Source: Alphaproteobacteria bacterium (lineage in GTDB: Bacteria > Pseudomonadota > Alphaproteobacteria > SMXP01). From it: a DNA stretch of 64,000 nucleotides. The notes under the pieces are model-generated. The model made no database searches and was not told the DNA's origin. It saw only the letters and a list, made by a program, of their open reading frames with translations. Within the stretch, counting starts at the first letter, position 1, and the number at the start of each line of letters is the position of its first letter. Where the stretch lies: the NCBI GenBank assembly GCA_028285305.1, contig JANQPV010000056.1:225096-289095 (forward strand), given 5' to 3'. Made by a program: the position numbers and the translations under genes. This document shows, one piece after another, positions 18,053 through 27,443 of the stretch.

Positions 18053-18937
18053 TTAAAACGCAGCAAGCTCTCTTTCAAGGCCCGGCAGATTGAGTTCGGT
18101 CAGAAGCTCCCTAAGCTCCTGACGCGCTGCGAGATGACTCATCGTTAAAGGCACATCTGTACCCGGCTCACCCAAGTCCAGCAATGTCAACCCAGCCAAG
18201 AAGAGTTCCCTGTAAATAACACGTTCGCCGAAACCAGGAGCAATCCGAAAGCCCGTTCGCGGCGCCAGGCGCGTCAGAACCTCTTGCATCAGCTTCTTGT
18301 TTTTTGAGCTGAGGTTTGAAAGCCGGTTTCTCATCAGAACCCAGTCGATGGTCGCACGATCCGACTGAGCGCGCAGTTTGCGGCTGTCCCAAATCATCTG
18401 ACTGTAGATGGACGGACCCCTGACTTCGTATGTTTGGGGATCGATCTTAGCAATCACGTCCAAATCGACGAAACTGTCATTCATCGGTGTAATGATGAGG
18501 TCCGCATTGGCATGAGCAACCCGGGATAAGTTCGTGTAGCTTCCAGGGCTGTCGATAACGACAAAATCGCAGATTGTGCGAAGTTCCGCGATGGCAGAAA
18601 GCAACTTTCGCCGCTCTTCCGCATCGCCTTGCTTACGGCTGTCCAAAACACTGGCATCGACAGTTCGCTCGATGGGCAGAGGGATGGTCAGGTTCTCTCG
18701 TTCCGCCCACTGGCGCCGATTCTCGACATAGCGAGAAAGGCTTTGCTGGCGAACGTCCAAATCAATAAAGCCGACGGACCGGCCCATTTTCAACAAAGCC
18801 ACGATGATATGCATCGCCGTTGTCGATTTACCTGAGCCACCCTTCACATTGCCTAAGCAAATCACCGTCGCGTAGGTTTTGGCCTGGCTTTGAGGCTGCG
18901 AGGATTCCGGTAGATCTCTTCTTAGCTGAATACGCAT
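18053..18937 (-). CDS. mipZ: Division-plane positioning ATPase MipZ
   Basis: A 294-aa ParA/MinD-superfamily ATPase that forms a polar gradient through ParB and inhibits FtsZ polymerisation away from midcell. The deviant Walker A motif KGGSGKST is at 32-39, with the signature Lys. Switch segments FIDLDVRQQSLSRY and VVIDSPGSYTNLSR, plus the LMRNRLSNLSSKNK region, are characteristic of MipZ rather than ParA or MinD. The sequence SYTNL shows the S/P-G-S pattern. It lies upstream of the VWA and J-domain genes on the same strand. Confidence 0.94.
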   Translation of the reverse strand: MRIQLRRDLPESSQPQSQAKTYATVICLGNVKGGSGKSTTAMHIIVALLKMGRSVGFIDLDVRQQSLSRYVENRRQWAERENLTIPLPIERTVDASVLDSRKQGDAEERRKLLSAIAELRTICDFVVIDSPGSYTNLSRVAHANADLIITPMNDSFVDLDVIAKIDPQTYEVRGPSIYSQMIWDSRKLRAQSDRATIDWVLMRNRLSNLSSKNKKLMQEVLTRLAPRTGFRIAPGFGERVIYRELFLAGLTLLDLGEPGTDVPLTMSHLAARQELRELLTELNLPGLERELAAF

Positions 18938-19295
18938 TACTTCTGCAGCTCATCTATCATCGTTAATTAAACCTGTGGGTTTGCAAACAACCCAAAATCG
19001 AACACTTTCCATTTATCATCCAATAGAAAACAAAATCTGGACCGAAATCAGCGAATTATTTGTTTCCTAAGTATTACTCTCACCATTCAACTTAAAATAC
19101 TTGTGCTACAGTGCATATAACTCTTTTGCACTTGCGTTCCAGCGGCGCTATTGCCGAGAAGCGTATCACTGACATTTGAAACATCAAAACTACAACGATT
19201 CTGAGCGCTGCTCCAACGCCATGGACGTTGTCGACTCATGTGTTAGGAAGCACCATTGAGAGCCGCTCTCACAGATACCCAGCAGCGCAAAAGCC
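18938..19295. other. Divergent intergenic region between mipZ and panC, with two inverted repeats
   Basis: No gene is apparent in about 358 bases. Near mipZ, TTAATTAA (18963-18970) is followed by a 6-bp inverted repeat TGGGTT/AACCCA (18976-18981 and 18989-18994, 7-base loop). Nearer panC, AGTGCA/TGCACT (19110-19115 and 19127-19132) flanks TATAAC at 19116-19121, which resembles a -10 element. The dyad around a -10-like sequence could be an operator, but the -35 match is poor, so this is only a candidate promoter/operator. Confidence 0.3.
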
Positions 19296-20150
19296 GTGAA
19301 AGACATTCAAACCATTCGCCAAATACGAGAACAAGTCAGCAAGTGGCGCAACGACGGCGAGCAGATCGGCTTCGTTCCCACCATGGGCGCGCTTCACGAG
19401 GGACATCTCTCCTTGGTTCGCTTGGCCCAAGAACGCTCGTCAAAATCCGTTGCCAGCATTTATGTCAATCCGGCTCAGTTCGCTCCCAATGAGGATTTTG
19501 AGACGTATCCGCGTCCACTCGATGAAGACTTGGAAAAACTGGAACAACTCGGGGTGGACGCGGTCTATATGCCGTCTTCGGAAGAAATGTACCCGGACGG
19601 TTTCGCAACACACGTTCATGTAGACCGACTTTCAGACGGGCTGTGTTCATTGTCTCGACCGCACTTTTTCGATGGCGTCGCCCTTGTGGTTTCCAAACTT
19701 CTTTTGCAGGTGCTGCCCGACTTGGCCGTTTTCGGAGAGAAAGACTATCAGCAGTTGATGATCATTCGTCAGATGGTCAAGGATCTCAACATCCCCGTGA
19801 CCATTGTCGGAGGCCCCACCCAGCGCGAGGCGGACGGCCTAGCCATGTCCTCACGCAATGCATATCTCAGCACTTCGGAACGTGCCGTTGCAGGCAAACT
19901 CAACGTTATCTTGAAAGAGGCCGCATTGAAAATCGAGAACCTGCAAGACGTTTCGCAGACCGTATCCGGAGCGATTTCGCAACTCACGCAGGCCGGCTTT
20001 TCGGAAGTCGACTATTTCGAGTTTCGCGATTCACAAACTCTAAGTCCACAAGAACGAAATGAAAGCGGAGGACGGCTGTTGGCGGCTGCGAAACTCGGAC
20101 GAACACGCTTGATCGACAACTGGCCGGTACGAGAACCCAAATTACAGTAA
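19296..20150 (+). CDS. panC: Pantothenate synthetase (pantoate-beta-alanine ligase)
   Basis: A 284-aa enzyme that joins pantoate and beta-alanine with ATP in the last step of vitamin B5 synthesis. The nucleotidyltransferase signature TMGALHEGH (HxGH) lies near residue 30, followed by VASIYVNPAQFAPNEDFETYPR, FGEKDYQQL and the KMSKS-like MSSRNAYL region. The start is a GTG at 19296 because no ATG lies upstream in frame before the conserved region. panB is not present in the window. The last 9 bases overlap the convergent DUF1489 gene. Confidence 0.96.
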   Translation: MKDIQTIRQIREQVSKWRNDGEQIGFVPTMGALHEGHLSLVRLAQERSSKSVASIYVNPAQFAPNEDFETYPRPLDEDLEKLEQLGVDAVYMPSSEEMYPDGFATHVHVDRLSDGLCSLSRPHFFDGVALVVSKLLLQVLPDLAVFGEKDYQQLMIIRQMVKDLNIPVTIVGGPTQREADGLAMSSRNAYLSTSERAVAGKLNVILKEAALKIENLQDVSQTVSGAISQLTQAGFSEVDYFEFRDSQTLSPQERNESGGRLLAAAKLGRTRLIDNWPVREPKLQ

Positions 20151-20561
20151 CCCCAATTCGCAAAGACGAGAATAAAGCTCAGCTGGCAGCTCGTTTTCGC
20201 CTTCAGCAAATCCTTCCAAGTCAGCGGGAGCCTCATCGCTCCTTAGATAGCGCCATCCTTGAAAGGCGCGACGCGGTACCGGCCGAGTCAAGACCGGGTG
20301 CGGGTCGAGAACGATCTCGCACGCTTTCCGCTCACCTTTGCGCTCACAGGGCCTGAGATCCAATAGAGTTTGTCGCATTGCGATTTGACCGCCAACAACC
20401 CAATACAGCGAACCTCCGTCAAGCAATTCCTGGTCTCTTTTGGGCATCATGCGCGTTCGATGCACGATCTCCTCGTTTCTGGCGGCTTTTCCAGCCATAT
20501 ACTCATAGAGGTTTTGGACCGAACTTGCCCCCACGGCCAGCTTAATGAGATGTAGTGTCAA
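20142..20561 (-). CDS. DUF1489 family protein
   Basis: A 139-aa protein starting MTLHLIKLAVGASSV, the typical opening of DUF1489 proteins, which occur almost only in alphaproteobacteria and have no assigned function. The middle holds GGSLYWVVGGQIAMRQ and VLDPHPVLTRPVPRRAFQGWRYL, which are the most conserved parts of the family and look like a PUA-like or small RNA/nucleotide-binding fold, though this is a guess. No signal peptide or membrane segment. Its 3' end overlaps panC by 9 bases on the opposite strand. Confidence 0.82.
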   Translation of the reverse strand: MTLHLIKLAVGASSVQNLYEYMAGKAARNEEIVHRTRMMPKRDQELLDGGSLYWVVGGQIAMRQTLLDLRPCERKGERKACEIVLDPHPVLTRPVPRRAFQGWRYLRSDEAPADLEGFAEGENELPAELYSRLCELGLL

Positions 20562-20767
20562 GCTTTTTTACCACCTGTAGGAGCAAAATAACGCAAACAG
20601 AAGAACCTGCTCATTCCTTAGACACTGTAATTCGTTTCGCGGGATGCGATTGGATCACAACCAATCAATTTCTTCAGTGCATAGGCCTTATAACCGCACA
20701 TTCTTTTGACGCGGTCTCTCGAATTTAGTACCCTCATAGGGTTATTGCTACTTGGGAATTGGGACTC

Positions 20768-21664
20768 ATGGAAATTGACACCTGGATTAGATCCGTCACC
20801 ACGGGGGTGCTTCTCACAATTATTGCCTTTGCAGCGCTTGTGGGGATCAATTTTGTTCCTTCGTACATCAACGAGATGGTCCATTCAGCAACGGGTCTGA
20901 GCGACGTTTCACTGATCGGTATTTTGATGTTGGTCTTTTTGGTTGGGTTCGCCGCCGCGGCCAAATCGGAACCGGAAATGAGATTTGAAGGACCGGGCCA
21001 AGGTAAGAAACGTGTTTTCCCGAAAGCAAACAACCCTGTCGTGAGTTCCGTTCAACAAAATCGTGTCGAAGAAATCGAATGCGAAGAAGATGGCTATGTT
21101 ACTTACGTTAGGGAGCGCACGGAGCAACTCGCCGAGGATACGAACATCATTCTCAAGATCGTTGTCCGGCCCAAGTTAGAGCATAAGCGAGACACAATCC
21201 TATACTACATCGACAAGCTGTCTCAGTTTCCCAATTTCAAGTATGTGGCCTTTGTGAACCGCCACAATCGTTTCATGTTCTTTGCGAAAGCGTCTGAGCT
21301 GAAAAAAGAAATCGAAACCATCCAGGGCGCATATATCATCGACTTGTTGAATGCGAATCGCTTTGACGAACTCAAGATGGAATCATTTATCAATCCGCAT
21401 GCCATCTTTAATCACAAGTCCAACATGTATGCCCTTGAGATGATGGCTCACAAGAAACTCAATGAGGTTATGGTAGTCTCCCGTGTTGGAAATCGCATAG
21501 TGGACGTATTGGATATCCAGTCTCTCGTCCGTGGCATGATCGTCAAAAATGCGAATATGAAGCGGGGGCGCCAAGGCTTCCGAGGAAAGCCTCAAAACGG
21601 TGAGACCGGATTACGTTTGGTTTCAAATGAGGATGACAATCAAGACAACCGGGATGCCGCCTAG
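20768..21664 (+). CDS. Membrane-anchored protein with CBS-like segments, unknown function
   Basis: A 298-aa protein I do not recognise. Two hydrophobic segments (VLLTIIAFAALVGINFV and LIGILMLVFLVGFAAAA) anchor it, leaving a cytoplasmic C-terminal part of about 220 residues. That part contains a repeated pattern of a helix then FKYVAFVNRHNRFMFFAKASEL, and again NEVMVVSRVGNRIVDVLDIQSLVRGMIV. The second resembles the end of a CBS motif (hydrophobic strand, D/N-G-x, hydrophobic strand, helix), so a degenerate CBS pair that senses a nucleotide is possible. The tail is basic (KRGRQGFRGK) and then acidic. I chose the ATG at 20768 rather than the TTG at 20759. It is followed by a bidirectional terminator. 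Confidence 0.6.
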   Translation: MEIDTWIRSVTTGVLLTIIAFAALVGINFVPSYINEMVHSATGLSDVSLIGILMLVFLVGFAAAAKSEPEMRFEGPGQGKKRVFPKANNPVVSSVQQNRVEEIECEEDGYVTYVRERTEQLAEDTNIILKIVVRPKLEHKRDTILYYIDKLSQFPNFKYVAFVNRHNRFMFFAKASELKKEIETIQGAYIIDLLNANRFDELKMESFINPHAIFNHKSNMYALEMMAHKKLNEVMVVSRVGNRIVDVLDIQSLVRGMIVKNANMKRGRQGFRGKPQNGETGLRLVSNEDDNQDNRDAA

Positions 21665-21694
21665 CTGGCACTTCAACGATTCTGAATAAAAAAG

Positions 21695-21722
21695 ACGCCT
21701 CGGCCAATTGCCGAGGCGTTTT
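21695..21722. terminator. Bidirectional rho-independent terminator
   Basis: A perfect 10-bp stem, ACGCCTCGGC (21695-21704) and GCCGAGGCGT (21710-21719), with a 5-base loop. It is followed by TTTT on the plus strand and preceded by AAAAAA, which is a T-run on the minus strand. It lies between the convergent membrane-protein gene (ends 21664) and the isovaleryl-CoA dehydrogenase gene (ends 21766) and should stop both transcripts. Confidence 0.88.
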
Positions 21723-21765
21723 GCATTTCATCACTCGCGCATAGATCAAAAGCTGCCTGGTCGAA

Positions 21766-22938
21766 TCAGGCCGTCTCTTCGAATATTTCCCGGCCAATCA
21801 GCATACGCCGAATTTCGCTTGTGCCGGCACCGATTTCGTAAAGCTTAGCATCCCGCAGCAAACGGCCGGTCGCATACTCGTTCACATAGCCATTGCCACC
21901 CAATGCCTGAATCGCATCCAGTGCGACTTGAGTCGCTTTTTCGGCCGCATAGAGAATTGCACCGGCAGCATCTTTTCGCGTCGTATGTCCGGCATCGATT
22001 GCCTTTCCTACGGCATAAACGTAGGCGCGGCACGCATTTGCGGTCGTGTACATGTCGGCCAGCTTTCCCTGCATCAATTGGAAGGTACCGATAGGTTTTC
22101 CGAACTGTTCCCGCTCATGCACATAAGGGATGACGATATCCAAACACGCTTGCATGATGCCAAGCGGCCCCCCTGCAAGGACCGCGCGTTCATAGTCCAA
22201 TCCACTCATGAGCACACCAACACCGTCATTAAGCGGGCCCAACACGTTCTCTTCAGGCACTTCACAGTCCTCAAAGACGAGCTCACACGTATCGGAGCCT
22301 CGCATGCCAAGCTTATCGAGCTTTTCCGAGGTACTAAATCCGTCCATGCCTCGTTCGATCAGAAAACCGGTAATCCCTCGCGAGCCTGCTTTTGGGTCCG
22401 TCTTTGCATAGACGATCAGAAAGTCAGCTTCGGGACCATTCGTGATCCAAAACTTCGTGCCATTGAGTAAAAAGCCATTGCCGGTTGGTTCGGCACGCAG
22501 ACGCAGGGACACAACATCAGAACCCGACCCCGCCTCGGACATAGCCAAAGCCCCAACATGTTCACCGCTTATGAGAGGAGGAAGGTACTTGCGCTTTTGT
22601 TCCTCTGTGCCCCAACGTCTTAGTTGGTTGACGCACAAATTCGAGTGCGCGCCGTAGGATAGACCCACGCTCGCAGAACCGCGGCTGATCTCCTCCATGG
22701 CAACGATGTGATCCAAGTACCCCATCCCTGCCCCGCCATAATCCTCTTCAACCGTTATGCCGAGAAGGCCTAAATCTCCCAATAGCGGCCACAGATCACG
22801 AGGGAACGCATTGTCCCGATCGATCTGGTCCGCCCTTGGCGCAATATGATCGGCGGTGAACGAGCGCACACTGTCACGCAACATGTCGGTGGTTTCGCCC
22901 AGACAAAAATCAAGGTTCGGAAAGTCGTTGGGTATCAT
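21766..22938 (-). CDS. ivd: Isovaleryl-CoA dehydrogenase
   Basis: A 390-aa FAD-dependent acyl-CoA dehydrogenase that converts isovaleryl-CoA to 3-methylcrotonyl-CoA in leucine breakdown. Family segments are [31 protein letters not shown] and the C-terminal [36 protein letters not shown]. The catalytic Glu is in [14 protein letters not shown], the internal position diagnostic of isovaleryl-CoA dehydrogenases rather than other acyl-CoA dehydrogenases. The ORF track begins at 22971, but the ATG at 22938 has GGAGG four bases upstream and gives the usual length. The methylcrotonyl-CoA carboxylase genes that usually accompany it are not here. Confidence 0.9.
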   Translation of the reverse strand: MIPNDFPNLDFCLGETTDMLRDSVRSFTADHIAPRADQIDRDNAFPRDLWPLLGDLGLLGITVEEDYGGAGMGYLDHIVAMEEISRGSASVGLSYGAHSNLCVNQLRRWGTEEQKRKYLPPLISGEHVGALAMSEAGSGSDVVSLRLRAEPTGNGFLLNGTKFWITNGPEADFLIVYAKTDPKAGSRGITGFLIERGMDGFSTSEKLDKLGMRGSDTCELVFEDCEVPEENVLGPLNDGVGVLMSGLDYERAVLAGGPLGIMQACLDIVIPYVHEREQFGKPIGTFQLMQGKLADMYTTANACRAYVYAVGKAIDAGHTTRKDAAGAILYAAEKATQVALDAIQALGGNGYVNEYATGRLLRDAKLYEIGAGTSEIRRMLIGREIFEETA

Positions 22939-23048
22939 AAGGCCTCCACAGCAAACCCGGCGTTCGATCAAACTTATACCGGCACGGCTTATCTAGCCAG
23001 ACAGTCAACGCCGCAAGGGAGAATTGGCCAGCATGGCAACGGATCGGC

Positions 23049-25328
23049 TCACGCTGCGTCTTGATGCTTCTCTTTGGAAGACCGAAAGAAGCGACGCCTT
23101 TTCCGGGGGGAACGGGACTTCTTCGCAGCCATCTTCTTATGACCATACTGGGTCGTGTAGTAGGCATCATCACCATGCCCATATGCCTTGATACGAGCCA
23201 GGTCGGCCTGGGATAACAACATGGCAATGCGCGGACAGCCCGCCATTTGAACTCTTTCCAGAGCACTCGCAAGAGCCGACGCAGGCGTTGCCTCCCATTT
23301 GACCGCGAAAACCGTTGCATCCAACCAGCGAGCGAGTATAGGCGCATCCCCAACCGGCAATATTGGGGCACTGTCCAGAATGATGAAGTCATACGCCTGT
23401 CGGACTTGATCGAAGAACAACTGAACGGACGCGCTATTCAAACCAAGAGGTTGGGCGTACACCGCCTCTTTGAGTGGCAAGATTTCAAGACCGGAATCCC
23501 GCTCCGCCACAACCGCTTCTTCCAGCGTGCACTGACCAGTAAGGACCTCCACGAAGCCGGACGATACATTCTTCACCAAAGCCGACGACAAAGATGGATT
23601 GCGAAAGTCTCCATCGATTAACAATGTGCGGGCACCACCCAGTGCCGCCGTTTGCGCAAGACAAAAAGCCGAAGTGCTTTTGCCTTCACCTTCTAAGGCA
23701 GACGCCATCATAACGACTTGCGGAGGTGTGTTGACGTCCAAAAGAACGAGATTCGAGTGCGCCAATCGAAACGCTTCGGAAAACCGTGAGCGGCGGTGTA
23801 GCACCAAGTAATTTCGAATCCCCATGGCCCGCGTCCCCCGCTGACCAACGAGCTGAGTCTGCAGAGGAATCGTTGCCAGGTTCATGGCGCCGAAGGCGCT
23901 TTGGAGCTGACGGCCGGTGGAAAAGGTCTCATCCAAAATCCCGAACAAAAAGACCAGACCAAACGCGAAAACGCCCGAGCCTAAAAATCCGAGCACCACC
24001 ATAACTTTGCGGTTGGGCTCAGCCGGCGCCATCGGCAACGTCGCCTCAGAGATCTGCCGTGCAACGGGATCAAATGGCCGCTGACCGGCAAGGACCAAAG
24101 AACGCCGGGATTCTTCAAGAAGATTGTTCAGCAAGCGACGCTCTGTCTCCACCCGTCCCTCAAGAACAGCTAATTGAGATAACGCCGATTCCTCCGCCAG
24201 GTCGATCTGCTCGAACGTTTCGACACTTTCTAAAAGGGAAGCCACCCGCGAGCGCGCCACCGAGAGGTCATTGTCGAGTGCGGCAACGTTCCGCGCAATT
24301 TCAGCCTCAATCTCACGCGCGAGATCAGCGATTTCCGAGTTCAAGGCAACAAAGCTGGGATGGCGCGAACCCAACATCGTGGAATACTCCGCCTGCTTCT
24401 GCCTAAGGCTCGCTTGTCGCTCGCGTAGGTCGGCCATCACGCGGGAGTCCATCGCCCTGCCGATCGTCTCTGCACTTTCTCCCCGCTCAATCAGCGCTCT
24501 AACTTCCCGCTGCCGGGCTTCATATTTGGCCAAGTCCGCCCGCGCGAGCGCCAACTGGTGAGTCAACTCTCCCAGTTGCATGTCCGCCGCGGTGTCCTGC
24601 CCGGTCAATGCTAAACGATGCTGCTTTTTGAAGGTTTCGGCGGCCGTTTCCGCTTCCTTTAATCGGGTCTGTGTACGAACAAGTTCACCCTTGAGCCAGG
24701 AACTGGTTGATCGATGATCTTCCACCTGCGTTGTGAGGCTGAAATTCAAATACGCCTCTATGAGCCCGTTTGCGATTTGCGCGGCCCGTGCCGGGTCTTC
24801 GGAGCGCGCGGAAACCGTAACCAGATAGCTCTTGCTCTGCCGCACAGCTTCGATCCGCGCCCCCAACAATTGCACGGCTTTGTGAATTTCACGCGCCGTC
24901 ACGGCTTCTTTCTGCTCAGCGTCCTGAGACGCATACGCCGCCATTATGGGTTGCTGGCGCTTTTGCTGATCCCGAATGCGGGCATTAAACTCAGGCACCC
25001 GGGCCAAATCGAGCTCGGCGACCACCCGCTCCATTAACTGGCGTGAGCGCAAAATCTCTATCTGCGTCGCAATAAAGGGCGCTTCTTTGTTTTCGGAGCT
25101 TTGCGTACCACTTTCCAAAACCCCCGGCGACGGCGGCCGCAATTCCAATTGAGCCGACGAGACGTAGCGATCCGTCATCTGCATACTGAAAATCGCAGAC
25201 GCCAATGTCCCCAGCACAACAATGCCGGCGGCCAACCATAGCCGGCGCCGCACCGCGACATAGACGTCTTTCAGGTCAATGGGCTGGATCGAACCACTGC
25301 TCTCTTGGGTCAACAACTGCGAAGGCAT
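23049..25328 (-). CDS. Polysaccharide co-polymerase / tyrosine autokinase (Wzc/ExoP type)
   Basis: A 759-aa inner-membrane protein that controls chain length and export in Wzx/Wzy pathways. A membrane segment near residues 30-50 (LAAGIVVLGTLASAIFS) leads to a long periplasmic coiled-coil region, then a second membrane segment (VMVVLGFLGSGVFAFGLVFLFGI). The cytoplasmic BY-kinase has Walker A LEGEGKSTS (about 545-553), Walker A' LLIDGDFR and Walker B FIILDSAP. A C-terminal Tyr cluster is present (Y716, Y723, Y724, Y728), followed by an unusually basic tail (RSPRKRRRFFRSSKEK). I prefer the ATG at 25328 to the TTG at 25349. It opens the exopolysaccharide locus; no Wza-type export gene is adjacent. 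Confidence 0.93.
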   Translation of the reverse strand: MPSQLLTQESSGSIQPIDLKDVYVAVRRRLWLAAGIVVLGTLASAIFSMQMTDRYVSSAQLELRPPSPGVLESGTQSSENKEAPFIATQIEILRSRQLMERVVAELDLARVPEFNARIRDQQKRQQPIMAAYASQDAEQKEAVTAREIHKAVQLLGARIEAVRQSKSYLVTVSARSEDPARAAQIANGLIEAYLNFSLTTQVEDHRSTSSWLKGELVRTQTRLKEAETAAETFKKQHRLALTGQDTAADMQLGELTHQLALARADLAKYEARQREVRALIERGESAETIGRAMDSRVMADLRERQASLRQKQAEYSTMLGSRHPSFVALNSEIADLAREIEAEIARNVAALDNDLSVARSRVASLLESVETFEQIDLAEESALSQLAVLEGRVETERRLLNNLLEESRRSLVLAGQRPFDPVARQISEATLPMAPAEPNRKVMVVLGFLGSGVFAFGLVFLFGILDETFSTGRQLQSAFGAMNLATIPLQTQLVGQRGTRAMGIRNYLVLHRRSRFSEAFRLAHSNLVLLDVNTPPQVVMMASALEGEGKSTSAFCLAQTAALGGARTLLIDGDFRNPSLSSALVKNVSSGFVEVLTGQCTLEEAVVAERDSGLEILPLKEAVYAQPLGLNSASVQLFFDQVRQAYDFIILDSAPILPVGDAPILARWLDATVFAVKWEATPASALASALERVQMAGCPRIAMLLSQADLARIKAYGHGDDAYYTTQYGHKKMAAKKSRSPRKRRRFFRSSKEKHQDAA

Positions 25329-25466
25329 AACGCTTAGACTGAACCTCAACTAAATACCGATCAGACCCGCCTCTTCAAATGGCACATCCAAACCACTGCT
25401 TTTCGGGCTGGAAGTCTTTGGTCCAATCTACTGATTCGCGGGCAACGGCGATACCGAAGGGCACCC

Positions 25467-26537
25467 TCATTCGGCAGCGTTTAGGAACTTTTCCAAGATC
25501 CGCATTTGCGGGGCAGTCTCACCGTCCCGCCGCGGATGAATGCTGAACGGGTAATCCCCCCACCAGGCTCCCGCCGCCCAATAGCTCCACCCCATCCAGG
25601 CATCGGCGTTGACGTGCATATGTTCGAGCATCTGCCCGAGTGCGCGCAAGCAGATTGCGGATCCCCCTGCCCCAAACTCACCCAAAAACGCGCGCGTGCC
25701 CGTCTCTTGGAGCCACGCCGTCATTCCTTCAAGCGCGGCGGCGCCAACTCCGGGTGACTGGCAGGATGGGTCGGTGCCCGAATAATCACCATCTAAATAC
25801 TGATGCACCTCGAACGCAAAATTGTTCGCCGGATCTTTCAGGACTTTCAGTGCGTCGGCGTTTCCCGACCCCTTCCAGGAATGCGCCCCGGACCAGGCTG
25901 TCCCTGGAACCAGCACAAGATTTTGTGCACCTTCCTCGCGGATGGCCCAAAGCGCCTTTTGTGCGGACGCGGCCCAGTCCGCCGCCGGAATACCGTGCGG
26001 CTCATTCATCAACCCGAAAACAACCAGAGCATTGTCCTGGTAGCGGCGGGAGAGTTTTCGCCAGAGATCCAAAAAGGCTTGTTCTGTGGGCGTGCCCGGA
26101 AGAACGCGCTCCCCCCGATACCGGCCATAGTTATGAACATCGAGAATGAGCGTCCCCCCGGCCCCCGTGACCGTGTTCACAATCCGGTCAATTTCTCTCA
26201 GTTCTGTCTTGTGAAGCTTACCGGAGGGCTCGCGCTGCAGACGCTCCCAGCGGAACGGCAAGCGCACACCGGCAAAGCCCTTGCCCAAAAAATAGTCAAT
26301 TTCCTCGGTACTCGGATAGATATAGTCCCGGCCCAGAACGCCCGGGAGCTCGTCGCCCGTGAATTCAGCCCCGGCGAGGTTGACCGTGGCGAGGGGGGCG
26401 GCGGCGTGGGCAACAGCCGCGCTGAAGTTCGCTGCGCCCGCCAAAATGGACCACGCCAAAGCCGCCCAAAATGCAGACGCCGCTGGGCGAAACCCCACGG
26501 ATCTCGCCACGACTAGAACGCGCAAATCAGGGGACAC
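25467..26537 (-). CDS. Glycoside hydrolase family 5 endoglucanase
   Basis: A 356-aa exported GH5 enzyme. The N-terminus has a hydrophobic export signal (about residues 21-47, ending AVAHAAA). The catalytic pair is E179 in GLMNEPHG (acid/base) and E287 in FLGEFGAG (nucleophile). H-N after ILDVHNYGRY and the W in WMGWSYWAAGAWWG are also family features. Most bacterial relatives cut beta-1,4-glucans. Placement inside the polysaccharide locus suggests it trims or releases the cell's own polymer, as BcsZ does for cellulose, but a degradative role cannot be excluded. Its 5' end overlaps the FkbM methyltransferase gene by 25 bases. Confidence 0.88.
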   Translation of the reverse strand: MSPDLRVLVVARSVGFRPAASAFWAALAWSILAGAANFSAAVAHAAAPLATVNLAGAEFTGDELPGVLGRDYIYPSTEEIDYFLGKGFAGVRLPFRWERLQREPSGKLHKTELREIDRIVNTVTGAGGTLILDVHNYGRYRGERVLPGTPTEQAFLDLWRKLSRRYQDNALVVFGLMNEPHGIPAADWAASAQKALWAIREEGAQNLVLVPGTAWSGAHSWKGSGNADALKVLKDPANNFAFEVHQYLDGDYSGTDPSCQSPGVGAAALEGMTAWLQETGTRAFLGEFGAGGSAICLRALGQMLEHMHVNADAWMGWSYWAAGAWWGDYPFSIHPRRDGETAPQMRILEKFLNAAE

Positions 26538-27400
26538 TTATCGATCTGATCGGGATCAACTTTCTCGAAAGAAACGGATACGCCTTCGATAAAGCTTCCC
26601 ATTGATATCTTGCGCCGGAACGTGACGAAGTTCCGATAACCAATATCCCTCAGAATGCGCGCACAGCTTTCGCGCGCGTGCGGCAACTTCTCGTACAGAA
26701 CAATAGGCTTGTCCCGTCTCAAATGTCGCTCGGCGCCTTCAAGCACCTTAGCCTCGTGTCCCTCAACGTCGATCTTGAGCATGCTCAGTCTTAATCCCGG
26801 ATCGATTTCGTCAACAAGATCATCGAGCCTGTCGGTGGGAACCCTTACCGAAGAGGAAGAAGGCTGATCAGTGGTTTCAAGGCTCGCCCAACCGGCCTGC
26901 CCCTCAAACAACCGGAGATCCGATTGGCCCTTCTTGTTGGAAGCGCCCGCGCAGACAGCATGGACGCCTCCCTTTCCCGAAGCTGCGATGTTCGCTTCCA
27001 ACACCTTGTAGGTGGAGGGGTTTGCCTCTATCGCAATCGTTTTACGAAAATACTCCGCGTACCTTATCGTATATACGCCTATGTTTGCTCCGACATCAAC
27101 GAACCCTTCCCAAGACCCGGCAAGACTATTTGAAAGTAGCTCAGGGTTACTCAAGATAGCATCCAACGCATCCAATTGCGTCTGCTCAAACACGCCAGTC
27201 GAAATTAGACGCTGTCCGATCAAATCAGACGTAGGAACGTACATGGTTCTTGCAAAGTGGTGATTCTTCTTCGCGCGTTTGTTCATCGCCTGTAACAAGG
27301 TAAACATGATTTCATCCAGGACCAATGAAACAAATGGCCGCTTCCTGATCACTTTGTCAATTTGTGTGGAAACTTTTATTGTCAAAGGAGAAACCCGCAT
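26513..27400 (-). CDS. FkbM-family methyltransferase
   Basis: A 295-aa SAM-dependent methyltransferase of the FkbM family, often found in polysaccharide clusters where it O-methylates sugars. Motif I is FVDVGANIGVYTIRYA, followed by the acidic TIAIEANPSTY, and MLKIDVEGHEAKVLEGA, the most diagnostic FkbM block. No signal peptide. The ATG at 27400 is chosen over the TTG at 27421. The next gene downstream (GH5) begins inside its 3' end. Its sequence is more A+T rich than the flanking core genes. Confidence 0.86.
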   Translation of the reverse strand: MRVSPLTIKVSTQIDKVIRKRPFVSLVLDEIMFTLLQAMNKRAKKNHHFARTMYVPTSDLIGQRLISTGVFEQTQLDALDAILSNPELLSNSLAGSWEGFVDVGANIGVYTIRYAEYFRKTIAIEANPSTYKVLEANIAASGKGGVHAVCAGASNKKGQSDLRLFEGQAGWASLETTDQPSSSSVRVPTDRLDDLVDEIDPGLRLSMLKIDVEGHEAKVLEGAERHLRRDKPIVLYEKLPHARESCARILRDIGYRNFVTFRRKISMGSFIEGVSVSFEKVDPDQIDKCPLICAF

Positions 27401-27443
27401 GTCCAAAAGCCATACACTCAATCTAGAATGGTATCACCCGTAA

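Noticed and set aside
25640-26516. Two long plus-strand ORFs (169 and 237 aa) opposite the GH5 gene
   Set aside because: Antisense shadows of a G+C-rich gene whose catalytic residues and export signal are clear on the minus strand.
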